DNA of 64,000 nt from Coptis chinensis (Eukaryota > Streptophyta > Magnoliopsida > Ranunculales > Ranunculaceae). The stretch's first letter is position 1. The number at the start of each line of letters is the position of its first letter. Of this stretch, positions 11,931 to 24,299 are shown piece by piece. The position numbers and the translations under genes were made by a program. The notes under the pieces are model-generated. The model made no database searches and was not told the origin of the DNA. It was given only the letters and a program-made list of their open reading frames with translations. The stretch lies in assembly GCA_015680905.1 (NCBI GenBank), contig CM027377.1, forward strand, positions 64,749,501-64,813,500, given 5' to 3'.

Positions 11931-12380
11931 ACCAAGGGGACTCCATACAAATACTACCCTTCGTTCGGGGTGAGTAGTTGATAACCAAGTGACTATGCCT
12001 AAAGATTACCCGCAAACTAAAAATGATACCATACCAAATACTATAATAGAAACTGAAGACCCTATTTGTAGAAGTACCCGGTTAAACCACAACCAAAAAG
12101 GGAAAACATTACAAGACCCAATAATAGAAAGTGAAGACCCTACACTTGTAGAGGTTCCAATATGAACACCTAGATGGAAAACGGCTAGAGATAAAGCAAA
12201 GACTAATAATACTTTTATCCCTTTTGCTAAAAATAGCGATAAAGCACCATATCCCCAAAGACTAGTTGTGTTTAAAATGGACGAGAATTTTGATGAGATT
12301 AGGGAAGTGTTTAAAAATTTGACTATAAACCTACCTTTTCTAGAAGCTATAAAAGTCTACTCGACACGCTTAAGTTTCTA
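11931..12380 (+). other. Degenerate gag-protease spacer
   Basis: The stretch is rich in acidic and asparagine codons in broken frames. I recognise no domain. Confidence 0.4.
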
Positions 12381-13110
12381 AAAGAGTTGTGCACCAAGAA
12401 GAGGAAAACCAACATACCCCACGAAGCATTCTTAATTGAACAATATCCCTTTTTATCTGAACATAACGGAATTGTTAAGTACAAGGAGGACTCGGTCGCC
12501 CCATCAGACAATGCACCTTAGGTGATACCTTCATAACAACCGCTTTATTAGACACTGGGGGCAGAGTGTTAACTTACTCCCTTTTTATTTATATAAACAA
12601 CTAGGTCTAACAAAACTTCAACCAACCAAAATGACTTTGCAGTTAGCCGATCGTTCTATAAGTATCCCAAGGGTGTAGTTGAAAATATTCTCGTTAAAGT
12701 TCAGGATTTTTACTATCCAGCCGATTTTGTTATTCTTGACACAGAAGTTGCTCATGATTCCATTCCCATCATCTTAGGGCGTCCTTTCTTGGCAACCGCC
12801 AATGCCCAAATCAATTGTCGGGATGGCTCAATGACTCTTTCTTTTGGAAATCTTTCTATAGAAGTTAACATGTTTAGACAAAAACAGGGACAACTAGGTT
12901 TGCTTGTAGAAGGGGAAGTGAAGTCCATTGAGAGTTTTGTACCTCACATTAGTGCGGCTGACACTTTAGTCCCCACATTAGTAGATACCCCTCTTATGGA
13001 AGAAGACAAGGATTACAATTTCTACTCCCTAGACGTAGATAACATCAATGAGGATTTCCTTCGACTCTTTTGCAACCCTTCTTTGTCGCTTCATGAAGTT
13101 CTCTCTTATT
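12381..13110 (+). pseudogene. Gypsy aspartic protease remnant
   Basis: In broken frames the sequence reads TALLDTGG (active-site DTG) near 12540-12560, then MTLQLADRSI, DFYYPADFVILD and SIPIILGRPFLATANAQI, which is the flap and C-terminal part of a plant gypsy protease. The frame from 12789 (starting LGRPF-MATANAQINC) is the longest surviving piece. Stops lie between the DTG and the flap. No reverse transcriptase follows. Confidence 0.8.
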
Positions 13111-16100
13111 GACATCCATTCATCTCTTGACGCCATGACGGAAGAAAATTTTTTCGCCCTCTATCCTAGTGATTCTTCTTACCCACCTATTGAGGAATGT
13201 CTTGCATATCTCAAGGCCTCTGATGATATAGACCTAAGAACACTAGTTGAACACCATTCACCCACCTCACATCCTCATGTCACTCATTCACCTTCCATCA
13301 CGAATGTTCCTCGCCCTCTACCTTTTCAAAGAACCATTGAGTTTGTACTTAACCTTGGCGTTTCTCCTATGCTTCATAACTATCTAAAACCAACTGGTGA
13401 AGAAGTAACACCCAAGGACAAGCCACCTGACACTTTTTCATTTTTTCCATTTTTTCCTTCTCAAAATTATCCACATCCTATGTATCTTCCACAATCATCA
13501 ATTTTCTCATGTTCATTTACTTGGCACCCCCTTCGTAGGAGGACAAAGAAGAAACTGTATGCTCGATTAGATTTTAGATCTATAAGGCTTTGCTCTCATT
13601 CCACTAAGCTACGTCATAGGAAATCTTGGTGCTTAATTCTGTTTGATGGTGCATTCCATGTTAATTATTTGTGGAAAGACCCACAACTTTTTCGATTGTT
13701 GATATATAGTAAACTGCATTTTAATACATATATATTAGATAAAGTCTCGAGTATCTGACTATAAAAGACTCATTTTATTCTTTGGTGTACTCCATTCCAA
13801 TCTTATGTTATGGGAGTGCACCATTAAGGCAACCGGACCCTCCTTTTGGAGTGAGTGGTTGTAAGTGTCGGATTCTTAGTCTACGTTTCATGTGACTCAC
13901 GATTTATCTCTTGCACTTTTTCTCGTGGATTGAGTAGTGCTTCTCTATGGAGTGAGTTTCATTTTTATTTCTTTATCGTAATTTTGTTTTGTTTTTTAAA
14001 AATCAAACATATAAAAACTAAATAAAATAAAAACATAAACATATATTAGTAAGTCTAGGGAATCGACTTTAAAAGACCCAGTTTTTCAGACAATACCAAC
14101 TTTTACGGGTATAGGCCAAACAAAATTTTCAAACTTAAAAAGAGTTTTCCAATTTTGTTTGGGGGTGGCGTATTTTGGTATTCATTTCAAATCATGTTGC
14201 CACCCTAAGCCTGTCATGTTTACTCCAGTAGAGTTTGTGTTAGTTAGTATGTACCAGTTTAATTGTGCTTCATATTATCATATCATCTTTACAATATTTC
14301 TATTATAGGTACTGCCAATTTTTGTCACGTTTCTATGGTAAATTCTTTCCTTATCTCTTTACACTTTGAGGATAAAGCGTTCGATTGTTTGGGGGTGGGA
14401 TAGAAACATTTGCAAAAATTAGACACTTTTAGGATGTAAATTACGCACTTTTATTTATAAAATGTTAAAATTATAAAAATTAGTTAGTTACATAATTTAA
14501 TTGTGCTATTGAATTGTTTCATGAACCCCCTTCTCCCAAATTGTTTGGGGGTGGTATAGAAACACGATGTAAATGTTAAGCACATATTAGGTTGTATATT
14601 ACGTATTATTTGTCTTAAAAATAATAAAAATAAAAATAAAAATAAAAATAAAAAGTTTATGCTATACACTTAGGAATATTGGTATTGTTTCTTCTCTATG
14701 CATGCTCTTAATAATCTAGAAGTCTCACGTAGCTTTTGCATTAGAATAGTTTTTAGAAACTTAGGTTAATATGTAGGTAATAATCTTTGCATCTATCTAT
14801 AAATATATTACATGAGTATCTATGATTGTTTGGCAAGAAGTTTCTCAAATCTAGGCGAGTACTTATTCTACAAATCCTGTGAGAATATAGCCTAAAGCCT
14901 TATATGAGTGAAACATTTGAGAAATGACACAAGGGAGAAGTATATTCCGAATAGAGAAATCACACGTCCACTTGCTTGACCACTATACTATGTCCTAAGA
15001 GAGAATTTAGGCCCTTTTTGGATCGATATAGCTAGAAATTCTTACCTAAGTATATTTTCTACTAGTCGCCCCACTGAGCCTTTCATTAGCCCTTCCATAA
15101 ACCACAATTCCTTTACCCTGTTACAAAAACAAAACAAAATATAAAATAAAAAAAAAAAAAAAAAAAAAATCAACCTACCTATTTTAGAATAAGTCTGAGA
15201 ATAGGATGAGTAAAGAAAATAGAAGAGAAAAACCTGTGTAAACAGAAATTAGTTAGTTGCTTCAGAAAAGAAAAAGAAAAGAAGTTTCCATCCAAAGAAA
15301 AAAAAAAAAAAAAAGAAAAATAGAAATAAAATAAAAACTCCAAAAATAGAATAAAAGGAGTCGAAAAGCCAAAAGAAAAAGGCTAAGGATGGAAACAAAG
15401 TGTAAAAGCAAAAGAACAAGGTTTTCTCTAGTTACGTAATATGAAGACCCTATTATCTCAGACTTGTCTTTTTGAATATCCATTTCCTTCATTCTTAAAC
15501 CATCTCTTAACCCCGCAACACCTAATAAAGACCTCTAGCTCAATTAGGAATAGGTTAGTGGGATAGTAAGTGGCAGATGTGTTTGATCAACTTCGGCTTC
15601 CTTGTGTGTCATTGAGATTGTAAGGTAAAGTATGCCCACTACAATTTGGAGTAGCAAAACTTGAGTAGAAAAATCGAGTGATTTTTGTCTTGACTTTTAT
15701 GTGAGAACCTACTTAAGGGCGTTATTCCAAAGTTTTAAAACGGACACATTCTTGCATTTCATAGCATTACTCATTGTATATATATTTATTAAGTAGATGA
15801 TTGATTATTATGTATATATTAGCTTAGGTTTCGGACATGATTATTACGTATTTATTCTTTAGGGAGATGTATAGATAATTGAGACATAAATAAGGAAACA
15901 TTAGTTTTATTTCTTAGTCGTTGTAGTATAGATGAAGTTTGTGAGTACCTTCATGGAAAACTCTCACGAGGCTATAACTCGGCCCACTAGGGAATTCCTA
16001 GTGGTTTAGGGCCTTGTTGCATATGGTCAATGCAATTGCACTCAGCGAAACGAGAGTAGATAGAACTCCATTTTTGGTCACTTATTCTAATTTATCATCT

Positions 16101-16124
16101 TTGCTTGAGGACAAGCAAAATGCT
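13111..16124 (+). other. Gypsy internal region without a polymerase
   Basis: One open frame (13048-13758) continues out of the protease region but shows no RT, RNase H or integrase motif. The rest is AT-rich sequence. The phrase TTTGGGGGTGG recurs at about 14158, 14388, 14541 and 16125; it is the same phrase as the polypurine tract, so this part may contain duplicated 3' ends. Poly-A runs lie at about 15146-15170 and 15300-15315. Confidence 0.6.
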
Positions 16125-16137
16125 GTTTGGGGGTGGT
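16125..16137 (+). other. Polypurine tract of the gypsy element
   Basis: The sequence TTTGGGGGTGG immediately precedes the 3' LTR start, as needed to prime second-strand synthesis. Confidence 0.75.
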
Positions 16138-16138
16138 T

Positions 16139-17212
16139 TGATAAGAGCCCAAAACTGTAGTTTTAACCCCTTAACCATCATACTTTTAGACCAATTATGT
16201 GAGTAATAATTAAGAGTTAATACTGATTACGTGTTTTTATGCATTTCAGGCTTCAAAGTCCATTATGTGCAGAAATGTGCCACTTTAGTGAGATAAAGGA
16301 GCAAAGGTCGGTTGCTAAGGAGTTCTATGAATAAAGGCCAAGATTCAAGGAGACAAAGCCTTTGTAAAGCCGGGTTAAAAGCTGAAAAGTCAACACGGGC
16401 GTAAAACGCCAAGACAAGTCGATTAGAACTTCGAAGGCGTATCTTTGGACTCAGACCTCGGAATTGGGAGTATCTTATGTCAAAACGACCGGATCGGAAA
16501 GAGCTTTCCAATGGTCTAAGCTTTGACCCAATCAGAGGAGCAAAAGTGGATGAAATATCTGTCGAAGCCAACTGCAGCTGAAGAGCCCATTTTGGACTAA
16601 AGAAATTGGGTTTTGGGCCCGATTTTCCGGCCCAAAACATGGCTCCAAGCCCATGCATGATTTTTGGATCTGAAAGTATAAAAACAAAAGTTTGACTCTT
16701 TGTTAAAAAAAGGAGGTTAGGTAGTTAAATTAGGTTAGGTAGAAAGTAGCCATTAGAGATTAGTTTTTAGATCCAGATCTTGTTTTACATTATTTAGTTT
16801 TACATTAATTGATTAGTTTATTTCTTGAGTATTGAATCATTGTTTTTATTGTTCATTAGATTAATAAGTAGTTGTTATTCATTCAATCATATCTTGTTCT
16901 TATTGTTTTATTAGATTTATAAAGTTAATTACTTATTCCATAATGACATGTTCATATTATTGTTCTTGTGTTGGGAATGGTAGTATAGAAATTTCACATC
17001 AAATCATTACTCTCACCATTGTTCCTTTTGGGTTTGATTAGTTGAATTCAATTTAAGTCTAGACAGTTAAGAGTGGAACGAATCCTTACTCATTATATTG
17101 CATGATTATGTTTTGAGAGTAAGAAGAATTGATTTAAACGTAAGAACGGTAGGATTACGTATTAGTGTTGTTAACATTAATATTGAGGATTCTACTATTT
17201 TTACGGTTATCA
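16139..17212 (+). repeat. 3' LTR of the gypsy element, 1074 bp
   Basis: It begins TGATAAGAGCCC and ends GGTTATCA, directly followed by the GCTTT duplication and the copia integrase. Confidence 0.93.
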
Positions 17213-17217
17213 GCTTT

Positions 17218-17585
17218 CCTATCTCTCTTTCCACCATACTATGGAAAGTCTTGAACACGCCAAGTACTTCATCCTTGGTCTTCAGACTATATGCCCATAT
17301 CTTTCTTGACGCATCATCAATGAAAGTCAAGAAGTACAAAGCTCCCCTATGGGACTTCACTTTCATAGGACCACTTAAATCTGTGTGCACTAGCTCAAGG
17401 ACATTGTCATTTCTGTGAGACGAGAATCTTTGGAAAGACACCCTGTGTTGCTTTCCTACCAAACAGTGAGTACATCTATTTAAATGCGTACCTTTTATGT
17501 TTGGCAAGAACTTCCATGCCTTTTTCTCCCATATGACATAGTCTTTTATGCCATAGCTCGGAGGAAGCTTCTTCTTTTGCCACAT
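17218..17585 (-). pseudogene. Copia integrase, N-terminal half
   Basis: Translation shows CTHCLVGKQHRVSF (the second pair of the HHCC zinc-binding module), then LELVHTDLSGPMKV and LTFIDDASRKIWAY with the first catalytic aspartates. It stops at the gypsy insertion and continues at 8828 downwards. Confidence 0.9.
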
Positions 17586-17994
17586 TTACTTCTACTTTAC
17601 ACAAACTAGTCTGTGTCTTGTAAAGAGAGCAAGTTTTCTTCCCTTTGGTTGCTACAATGGAACCTCTGCTCTGTTTCCATACCCTGTTACCAAACAAGTT
17701 TAGAAAGCCATCATCATCTAACTTCCCAGTGGAAATTAGGCTTAGCTGAATGTCAGGGACATGTCTTACATCCTTGAGTGTCAAGGTGTAGCCGACATTG
17801 GTTTCTATATGAACATCTCCAATGCCTACAATCTTCGAGACACCACTGTTATCTATCTTTACCTCACCAAATTCACCACAGCTGTAGGTAGTGAAGAATC
17901 CCCTGTGCGGTGTGACGTGATAAGATGCTCCTGTATCTATCACCCACTTTGTATCCTGGCATTAGGTACTAAGACATCACACACAACATTCTGA
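17476..17994 (-). pseudogene. Copia protease and pre-integrase region
   Basis: The frame holds the active-site motif IDTGASYHVTPH, then LTLKDVRHVPDIQLSLIS, a typical copia protease C-terminal segment, and LWHKRLCHMGEKGMEVL, the H..H part of the zinc-binding module. A frame change separates it from the integrase core. Confidence 0.9.
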
Positions 17995-18955
17995 CACAAA
18001 TCCCACTAGACCATCGTCGACTAGTGTGGGAGTATCTCTGCCTGTGTTTCCGTTCCTCTTTACCATGTCTTCATGTACACAATTATTCTTCTCATCCCTC
18101 TTTAGTGTTCTGCACTCATACCTGAAGTGACCCTTGGTGGCACAATAGTAACATTGTCTCTCTGCTTAGGAGTTCTAGTCTCACCCCTAGATTTGCTTCT
18201 GTTATCACCTTTAAAATGAGATGATTTTATGCTCTTACCTCTCCCCCACTTCTCTGTGATAAAGAAATATGAGTGAGAGGAGCTGCTTCTTGAACCCCTT
18301 CTTGTCTCCTCATTCAACAATGCCTTGGTAGCCATCTCCATGAAAATAACTCCATCCTTAGCGGCTCCGTTAAGAGAAACTGCTAACGTCTCCTAATTGT
18401 CGGGTAGAGAGTTTAATAGGAACAAAGCCTCAACTTCGTCTCCCATATCAATCTTCATCAAGTGCAACTGATTGATTGTATTTTGTACTTCATTAAGATG
18501 CTCAGACATTGAAGAACCTTCTTTGTACTTCGTGTTAGCAAACTTCTTAATGAGCAGTACTTTATTTCCAGCTGTCTTCCTCTCATAGAAATCTTCAAAA
18601 TTCTTCCACAAGCCAAAAGAAGTAGTCTCTTGGGATACATGGTGGAAGACACTGTCATCAATCCACTATCGAATGTATCTAATTGCTTTTCTGTCAAGCT
18701 TGCTCCACTCAGCCGCCACTATTGCGTTTGGTTGTACTCCTCCATTCTCAATAGGTTGTGCCAAGTCCTTGAAATAGAGAAAGTATTCTATCTTGTCTTT
18801 TCAAATAGTGTATTTAGCTCTATTCAGACTAGTCATGCGAGTGTTCACAGAATGGTCCATCTCTACAAGCTATTTCAACTCAAACCTTCTCTCAGGAATT
18901 TTGTCAAACACCTTCCGAGCAAAATTTGGATAACAACCTAGGTTAATCTAACTTA
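17995..18955 (-). pseudogene. Copia gag and zinc knuckle, degenerate
   Basis: Several minus-strand frames (18102-18341, 18393-18611, 18458-18697) carry gag pieces: WKNFEDFYERKTAGNK, LIKKFANTKYKEGSSM, HLNEVQNTINQL and the LFLLNSLPDN stretch of the UBN2/Retrotran_gag type, then a basic stretch. A CYYCATKGHFRYEC-like zinc knuckle can be read near 18105-18155. The first gag codons near 18950 are disrupted. Confidence 0.8.
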
Positions 18956-18967
18956 GCTATGATACCA
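18956..18967 (-). other. Primer-binding site of the first copia element
   Basis: On the minus strand it reads TGGTATCATAGC, one base inside the 5' LTR. This is the initiator-Met tRNA complement (TGGTATCAGAGC) with one mismatch. Confidence 0.9.
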
Positions 18968-18968
18968 T

Positions 18969-19213
18969 TATTGGGGACAACGATACCAATCGATCCCCAC
19001 TACTAAGATAACTTGCTCTTGGACCAACTACAATCTCCTGACAAAAAATCTAAACTTTCACTACAACTAACCTAGCATGCCCAACTCTCTAAACAACTAT
19101 CACAAACAAATAATAATGCAAATAAAATATAAAGCATACCACAACACAAAGATGTAACGTGGTTCATCCAATGATGCCTACTTCCACAAGAGCTAATCCT
19201 TTTATAAGTATGG
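18969..19213 (-). repeat. 5' LTR of the first copia element, truncated
   Basis: It matches the first 240 bp or so of the LTR at 4672. The end TGTTGG is mutated here to TATTGG. A few further LTR bases (GGGAAGGA) appear after the solo LTR at 20693-20700, and then the LINE begins. About 450 bp of the LTR are missing. Confidence 0.85.
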
Positions 19214-20689
19214 TGATAAATGATTAAATGAAATAGTTTACCTACGAAATGAACGATAAAACTCAAAACGTAAGTAAACTAAAACTAATCTATGTGCCTA
19301 TGTTTATCAAAGTTTCTACTCTCAATTCTATCGAGATAGAGTGGAGTAACAAATTCGTTCCACTCCTAGTGCTCTAGCATAGAATGTTTTCTAGTCTAAT
19401 TAGTCGGTCTTAAGTCTAATGAGAGCTTTACGAAGGGTGTTATACTACGATACCTATATGAAATTGATTATGTTGAATTTAACTACGAATGCTATGGAAA
19501 TATAATTGTTTTTGAATCTAGATAAAGGATTAGAGGGGAATCGAATCCACACCGAATCCAATTTTAATAACCTAGCATAGATTCTTGTATCTCGATTCTT
19601 ACGTTCTTACGGCAAGAAATTCGAAGTTCTAATCCCTAGTGTTCATGACATTTCTACGAATACTAACTAGCATGAGGTCGTCCACCCATTCTCATGGCGA
19701 ATCACGACCTTCTAAATTGGAATAGATTCTACAATGCTTCTACACTATACCATTAAGTTTTCATCAAGGCTTCATCAACCCTCTAATGGAGGTTTTAGCC
19801 TTGAGTCATCAAACCATCATTTCCCGTTGAATTATAACTACACATCATATTAAAATTTAACTTAACTAAATTAACCAACAATGTTTCAATCTACTTAAAC
19901 TACTGAAAATGATAATCAACAAGAATTAAAACTAGATCTATAAATTGAGATGACAAAAATCGAAATTGACAAAATAACTATTTTATTTATCTAATCAATC
20001 AAGAACAATGATTCAAAGACTTAATCTAAAAACAAGAATTGAAAATGGAACTAAAACTTAATTAAAATATCGAAACTAGATCTAGAATTATCTATATTGT
20101 TTTAGGTCTAACTAGCTACCATTAACAAAGAGCTAAGCTTTCGCGTTTTATACTTTCAGATCCAAAATCGTGCATGGGCTTGGAGCCATGTTTTGGGCCG
20201 AGAATCGGGCCCAAAACCCATTCTTCTTCGATCCAAAAGGCCTCTTCAGCTGCAGTTGGCTTCAACAGACTTTTCGTCCACTTCTGCTCCTCTGATTAGA
20301 TCAAGGCTTAGACCATTGGAAAGCTCTTTCCGAGCCGGTTGTTTTGACATAAGGTAGGCCCCATTCCAAGGTCTGAGTCCAAAGATACGGCCTTCGGAAG
20401 TTCTGCTGACTTGTGTCTTTGCTTTACGCACTGGTCGACTTTTCAGCTTTTGACCGGGCTTTAGAAAGGCTTTGTCGTCTTGAATCTAGGCCTTTAATCA
20501 CAGAACTCCTTAGTAACCAACCTTTGCTCCTTTATCTCGCTAAAGTGGCACATTTCTGCACATAATGGACTTTGAAACCTGAAATGCATAAAAACACGTA
20601 ATCAGTGTTAACTCTTAATTATTACTCACATAATTGGTCTAAAAGTATGACTGTTATAGGGTTAAAATTACAGTTTTGGGCTCTTATCA
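19214..20689 (-). mobile_element. Gypsy solo LTR, 1476 bp, TSD TATGG
   Basis: On the minus strand it starts TGATAAGAGCCC, like the LTRs of the gypsy element at 8834, and ends TATCA. TATGG stands on both sides (19209-19213 and 20690-20694). It shares the promoter half with the 1.07 kb LTRs (the phrase CTTGGAGCCATGTTTTGGGC, and a TATA near 20145 on the minus strand) but has a longer, different second half. It is thus a related subfamily. Confidence 0.88.
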
Positions 20690-20699
20690 TATGGGAAGG

Positions 20700-22503
20700 A
20701 GTTTTGTCCTCATTCCATACATATTGGGCAAAAACTTTCATTTTGCAGAAGGAGTGCTGAATAAGGTTTCAAAGATATGTAACAGGTTCTTATGGGCTGG
20801 TCCGGAGATGAAAGCTAAGATGCACAAAGCAAGTCATGATGTAATGATATACAGTAAAGACCAAGGGGGGCTGAATATCATAGATACTAAAGTGTGGAAC
20901 ATTGCAGCTTATTGTGGCCTTATTTTCAAGGTTGCCAGTAAAGAGGAGAGTTTGTGGACAAAGTGGGTGAGAGCTTATCATTAAGAGGACAATTCTTTTG
21001 GACTATGAACATACCGACTGACTGCTCTTGGGTGTGGAGAAACGTCCTACACTATAAAGAGAAAGCACTCAAGTTCACAAAGCATCTTATTGCAAATGGA
21101 AGGGAAACCAGTATATGGCATGATCCATGGCTTCCATCAAGTCTTCTCCTTAAAAACTCTAAAGCTCTAGCCTTGTTACAAGTCCCGAAAGACACACCAG
21201 TTAGTAGGCTTATTCATGGTGGCAGATGGAATGAGATAGTGCACAGTCTACCAGAAGGTGATATAAAGGAGCAGATTTTGCAATGCAATGCGAGATAAAT
21301 ACTCATTTGGGGGAGGATAAAGTTTGGACGGCTTCCACAACTGGCAGGTATTCCACAGAGTCAGCATACATAGTATTGAAAAATATGAAAGAGAAAGTGG
21401 AGTGGAGCAAACTAGTTTGGGGAAAGCTTACTATTCCCAAACACTCGTTCATAGTTTGGCAACTGTTTGCAGGATGTCTACCGACTAAGGATAGGCTGAG
21501 ACACAGGAAAAATCTCAATTCCTTAAAGTGTATTTTCTGCAATGCTCAAGGTGAGAATTCGAAGCACTTGTTCTTCAATTGCGATTACACAAAAGAGGTG
21601 TGGTCGAGAATAAAGGCAGCAATGGGGCTTAAGGAGATGGTGAAAGAATCAACTATGGAATGGAATTTCATCATGAGGATAACAAGGAAAAACTCTATAG
21701 AGACAGAGATTATGAGGGCGATGACATGTGCGGCTATTTATAGGATTTGGAATGAAAGAAACAGTCGGAAATTCAAGAAAGTGGCTCACACAGCTCAAGT
21801 CGTCTGCCGGGACATTTTGAGGAAGATGCAAATTTACTTCCAGCGAATCTTGAAGGAGGAAGTAGATAGTCCAGGAATAAATGACATGCTTTCTCACCTA
21901 GGAGTTTCAGTCAGATTCAAGCAGAGGACGCAGATAATGTGCAGATGGACAAAGCTTATGGAGGGAATCATGAAGATCAATTCTGATGGGTCCATGATGC
22001 CTCCGATGCTAGCTTTGGAGGGTGTATACGAGATAAGGAAGGTCATGTTGCTGCCATCTTTCAAGGTCGAGGGGGGATTAAATCAGTTTTGTATCAAAAG
22101 CTGAAAGGCATTGAGATGGGTCTTAAAGCGGCAATACTGATGGACTTCAATAAAGTGATTATCAAATCTGACTCCAAGAGAGCTATTCAAGTTCTTTTAG
22201 GACAGGAGGAGAGCCCGTGGTATTGCCTCAATTTAGTAGCTGCTATTAAGGGGCTTGGGAATAGTTTCGAAGTTCTTCAATATAGGCATATTTACAGAGA
22301 ATGTAACCAGGTGGCCGACTTTATAGCAAAGTCAGTTGCGAGAGGGGAGTGTGATTATGTTTTTAGTTTGCCACCTTTGTCTAGGGAATTATTTGTACTG
22401 GTGGAAAAGGATGTAGTGGGAACTATGTATGCAAGAGTTGTTTATTAATGTAGGTTAGGGTCTGCCTCAACCCTTAATCTTTTAAAAAAAAATAAAAAAA
22501 AAA
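20700..22503 (+). mobile_element. 5'-truncated LINE with RT end, zinc-binding and RNase H domains
   Basis: Four consecutive plus frames (20676-20984, 20954-21298, 21283-22104, 22089-22448) carry one protein broken by frameshifts. They show LNKVSKICNRFLWAGPE and KDQGGLNIID at the RT end, then WVRAYH and WVWRNVLHYK. The zinc-binding segment follows (LKCIFCNAQGENSKHLFFNC). The last part is an RNase H-like domain beginning KINSDGS and ending YRECNQVADFIAKS. An A-rich tail lies at 22481-22503. The RT catalytic core is absent. This is a typical dead-on-arrival plant L1-type copy. Confidence 0.85.
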
Positions 22504-22505
22504 TT

Positions 22506-23986
22506 ATTCACTCTCGATGCTATTGCAATAAGTGGAGTAGAGAATTCGTTCTACTCCTAGTTCTTTAGAATTTATGTTAACTACGATAATCAGTCTATCA
22601 AAGTCAATGAGAGTAACGATGGAAATTATACTACAATGGTGAATCAAACAATCAAGATGATATGATTCAAACTACGAAAATACTAAATTGACAATATGAG
22701 GAGGAATTAGGGGGATTTGATTCCACCTTAATTCAACTTAATCAACTAGCGAGGAATTGTCGTACTCCGAATTGCAATGCTTTCGCATAGCAATTGGGTC
22801 TTTCTAATCCCTAATTGTTCATGGTAATCTTTACCAACTAACAACTAGCATGTGAAGCAATCAAACACATTCTCATGGTAAACTAATTACTTTCTAAAAT
22901 GGAATAGATTATTACAAACAATTCTATGTTAACAACAATCAAGTTTCATCAAGACTTCCTCAAACCCCTCTAATGGAGGTTTTAGCCTTGAATCATTATA
23001 CTATCATTTCTAAAACAAGAACAATCAAAACAAGTCATTATTGAATAACTACTTAACTTTATTAATCTAATTTAACAATAGTCTAAGATTCAAAATGGAT
23101 TAAAACTGAATTTAAAACTAATTTCGAACTAAGATCATGAATACCAATTATCAATTTAAAACAACTAAATCTATGAATGAAGAATTGAATTCAAAATTAA
23201 ATATTGAAATATAAACTAAGTATTTTATTCTAAAATTCAAAACTTGTTCTAACAACTAATAAAATTGACAACTAACTAGATTCATCTATAAAAACTAATT
23301 TAATGAATTAAAACTAAGTATTTTGATCATTCACCCACTAAAAAACTAACTAAAAATTCATTCACTAAGTACCAAAACTAAGATTAAAACTAATTTTCTG
23401 ATCTAGAACTAGGTAGCTTAAGAGCTAAACTTTTGTCTGTTGATATATAAGAGACCAGATCCACAATTTCGTACATGGGCTTGGAGCCATGTTTTGGGCC
23501 GGAAAATCGAGCCCAAAACCTCAGTACTTCAGTCCACAAAAGGCTTTTCAGTTGGAAATGACTTCAACAGCCATTTTCGCCCACTTCTACTCCTCTGGTT
23601 GGTTCAAAGCTTGGACCATTGGAATGCTCTTTCTAAGCCAGTCGTTTTGACATAAGGTAGGCCTAATTCTGAGGTCTGAGTCCAAAGATACGGCTTTCGG
23701 AAGTTCTGTTGACTTTTCTGCCCGCGTTAACTTTAACTTTTCAACTTTGACCGAGCTTTAAAAATGTTTTTTCTCCTTGAATCTTGGCCTTTTATCATAG
23801 AACTTCATAGCAACCAACCCTTGCTCTTTTATCTCGCAAAAGGGGCGAATTTATGTATATATTTGACTCCAATGCCTGAAATACATAAGAACACGATAAC
23901 AATACTAACTCTTACTTATTAATCACATAATTGGTCAAAAACGATATTGTTAAAGGGGTTAAAACTACAGTTTTTGGCTCTTATCA
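22506..23986 (-). mobile_element. Gypsy LTR fragment, same family as the solo LTR
   Basis: On the minus strand it starts TGATAAGAGCC at 23986 and runs colinear with the solo LTR at 19214-20689, including the CTTGGAGCCATGTTTTGGGC phrase (about 23480) and a TATA region. About 100 bp of its far end are missing where it meets the LINE tail, so no target duplication can be read. Confidence 0.8.
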
Positions 23987-24299
23987 AATAACATCGACCG
24001 ACTCCCGCATTAACCGCATTTGACGCTTAGATACTTGTCAAACAACCCATCCATTTGTTTAGGGGATATGGTTAATATATCATGCGATCTCCCACAACAA
24101 ACAGGTGGAGCTCAATAACACTGGGGTTGTGAGTCTCTTGAACTACCTGCACAATACAACACGAGAGGGAGAGGGAGTTAGAGTTACGAATTTGTAATAA
24201 CTGTTGTCGTAACAAATGAAGACATACATACAAGTTTAGTAGGTACTTGGTTGTCGGTGCTAGGAACCGCTTCAGACTCATTTGAAATGTTATACAAAT

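Larger units (their letters stand above)
8834..17212 (+). mobile_element. Non-autonomous Ty3/gypsy (Athila-like) element, TSD GCTTT
   Basis: Two LTRs in the same orientation (8834-9909 and 16139-17212) both run TGATAAGAGCCC ... GGTTATCA. The flanks are GCTTT at 8829-8833 and at 17213-17217, a perfect 5-bp duplication, and excision rejoins the copia integrase. A primer-binding site of tRNA-Asp type (TGGCGCCGCC, 9913-9922) and a polypurine tract before the 3' LTR set the plus orientation. Inside I recognise gag remnants and an aspartic protease remnant, but no reverse transcriptase, RNase H or integrase. The element therefore depended on proteins from elsewhere. The Athila-like call rests on the PBS and the protease style and is moderate. 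Confidence 0.9.
4672..20699 (-). mobile_element. Ty1/copia element (TNT1/Tork type), decayed and multiply nested
   Basis: Read on the minus strand the order is 5' LTR, PBS (18956-18967), gag, protease, integrase, reverse transcriptase, RNase H, polypurine tract, 3' LTR. This is the copia order, with integrase before RT. The RNase H motif TDADMAGD and the style of the gag and protease match TNT1-like elements. Three later insertions interrupt it: a MITE-like element at 6285-7291, a gypsy element at 8834-17212 and a gypsy solo LTR at 19214-20689. Stops and frameshifts affect every domain, so it cannot move by itself. The outer part of its 5' LTR is missing where the LINE begins near 20700. Confidence 0.85.
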
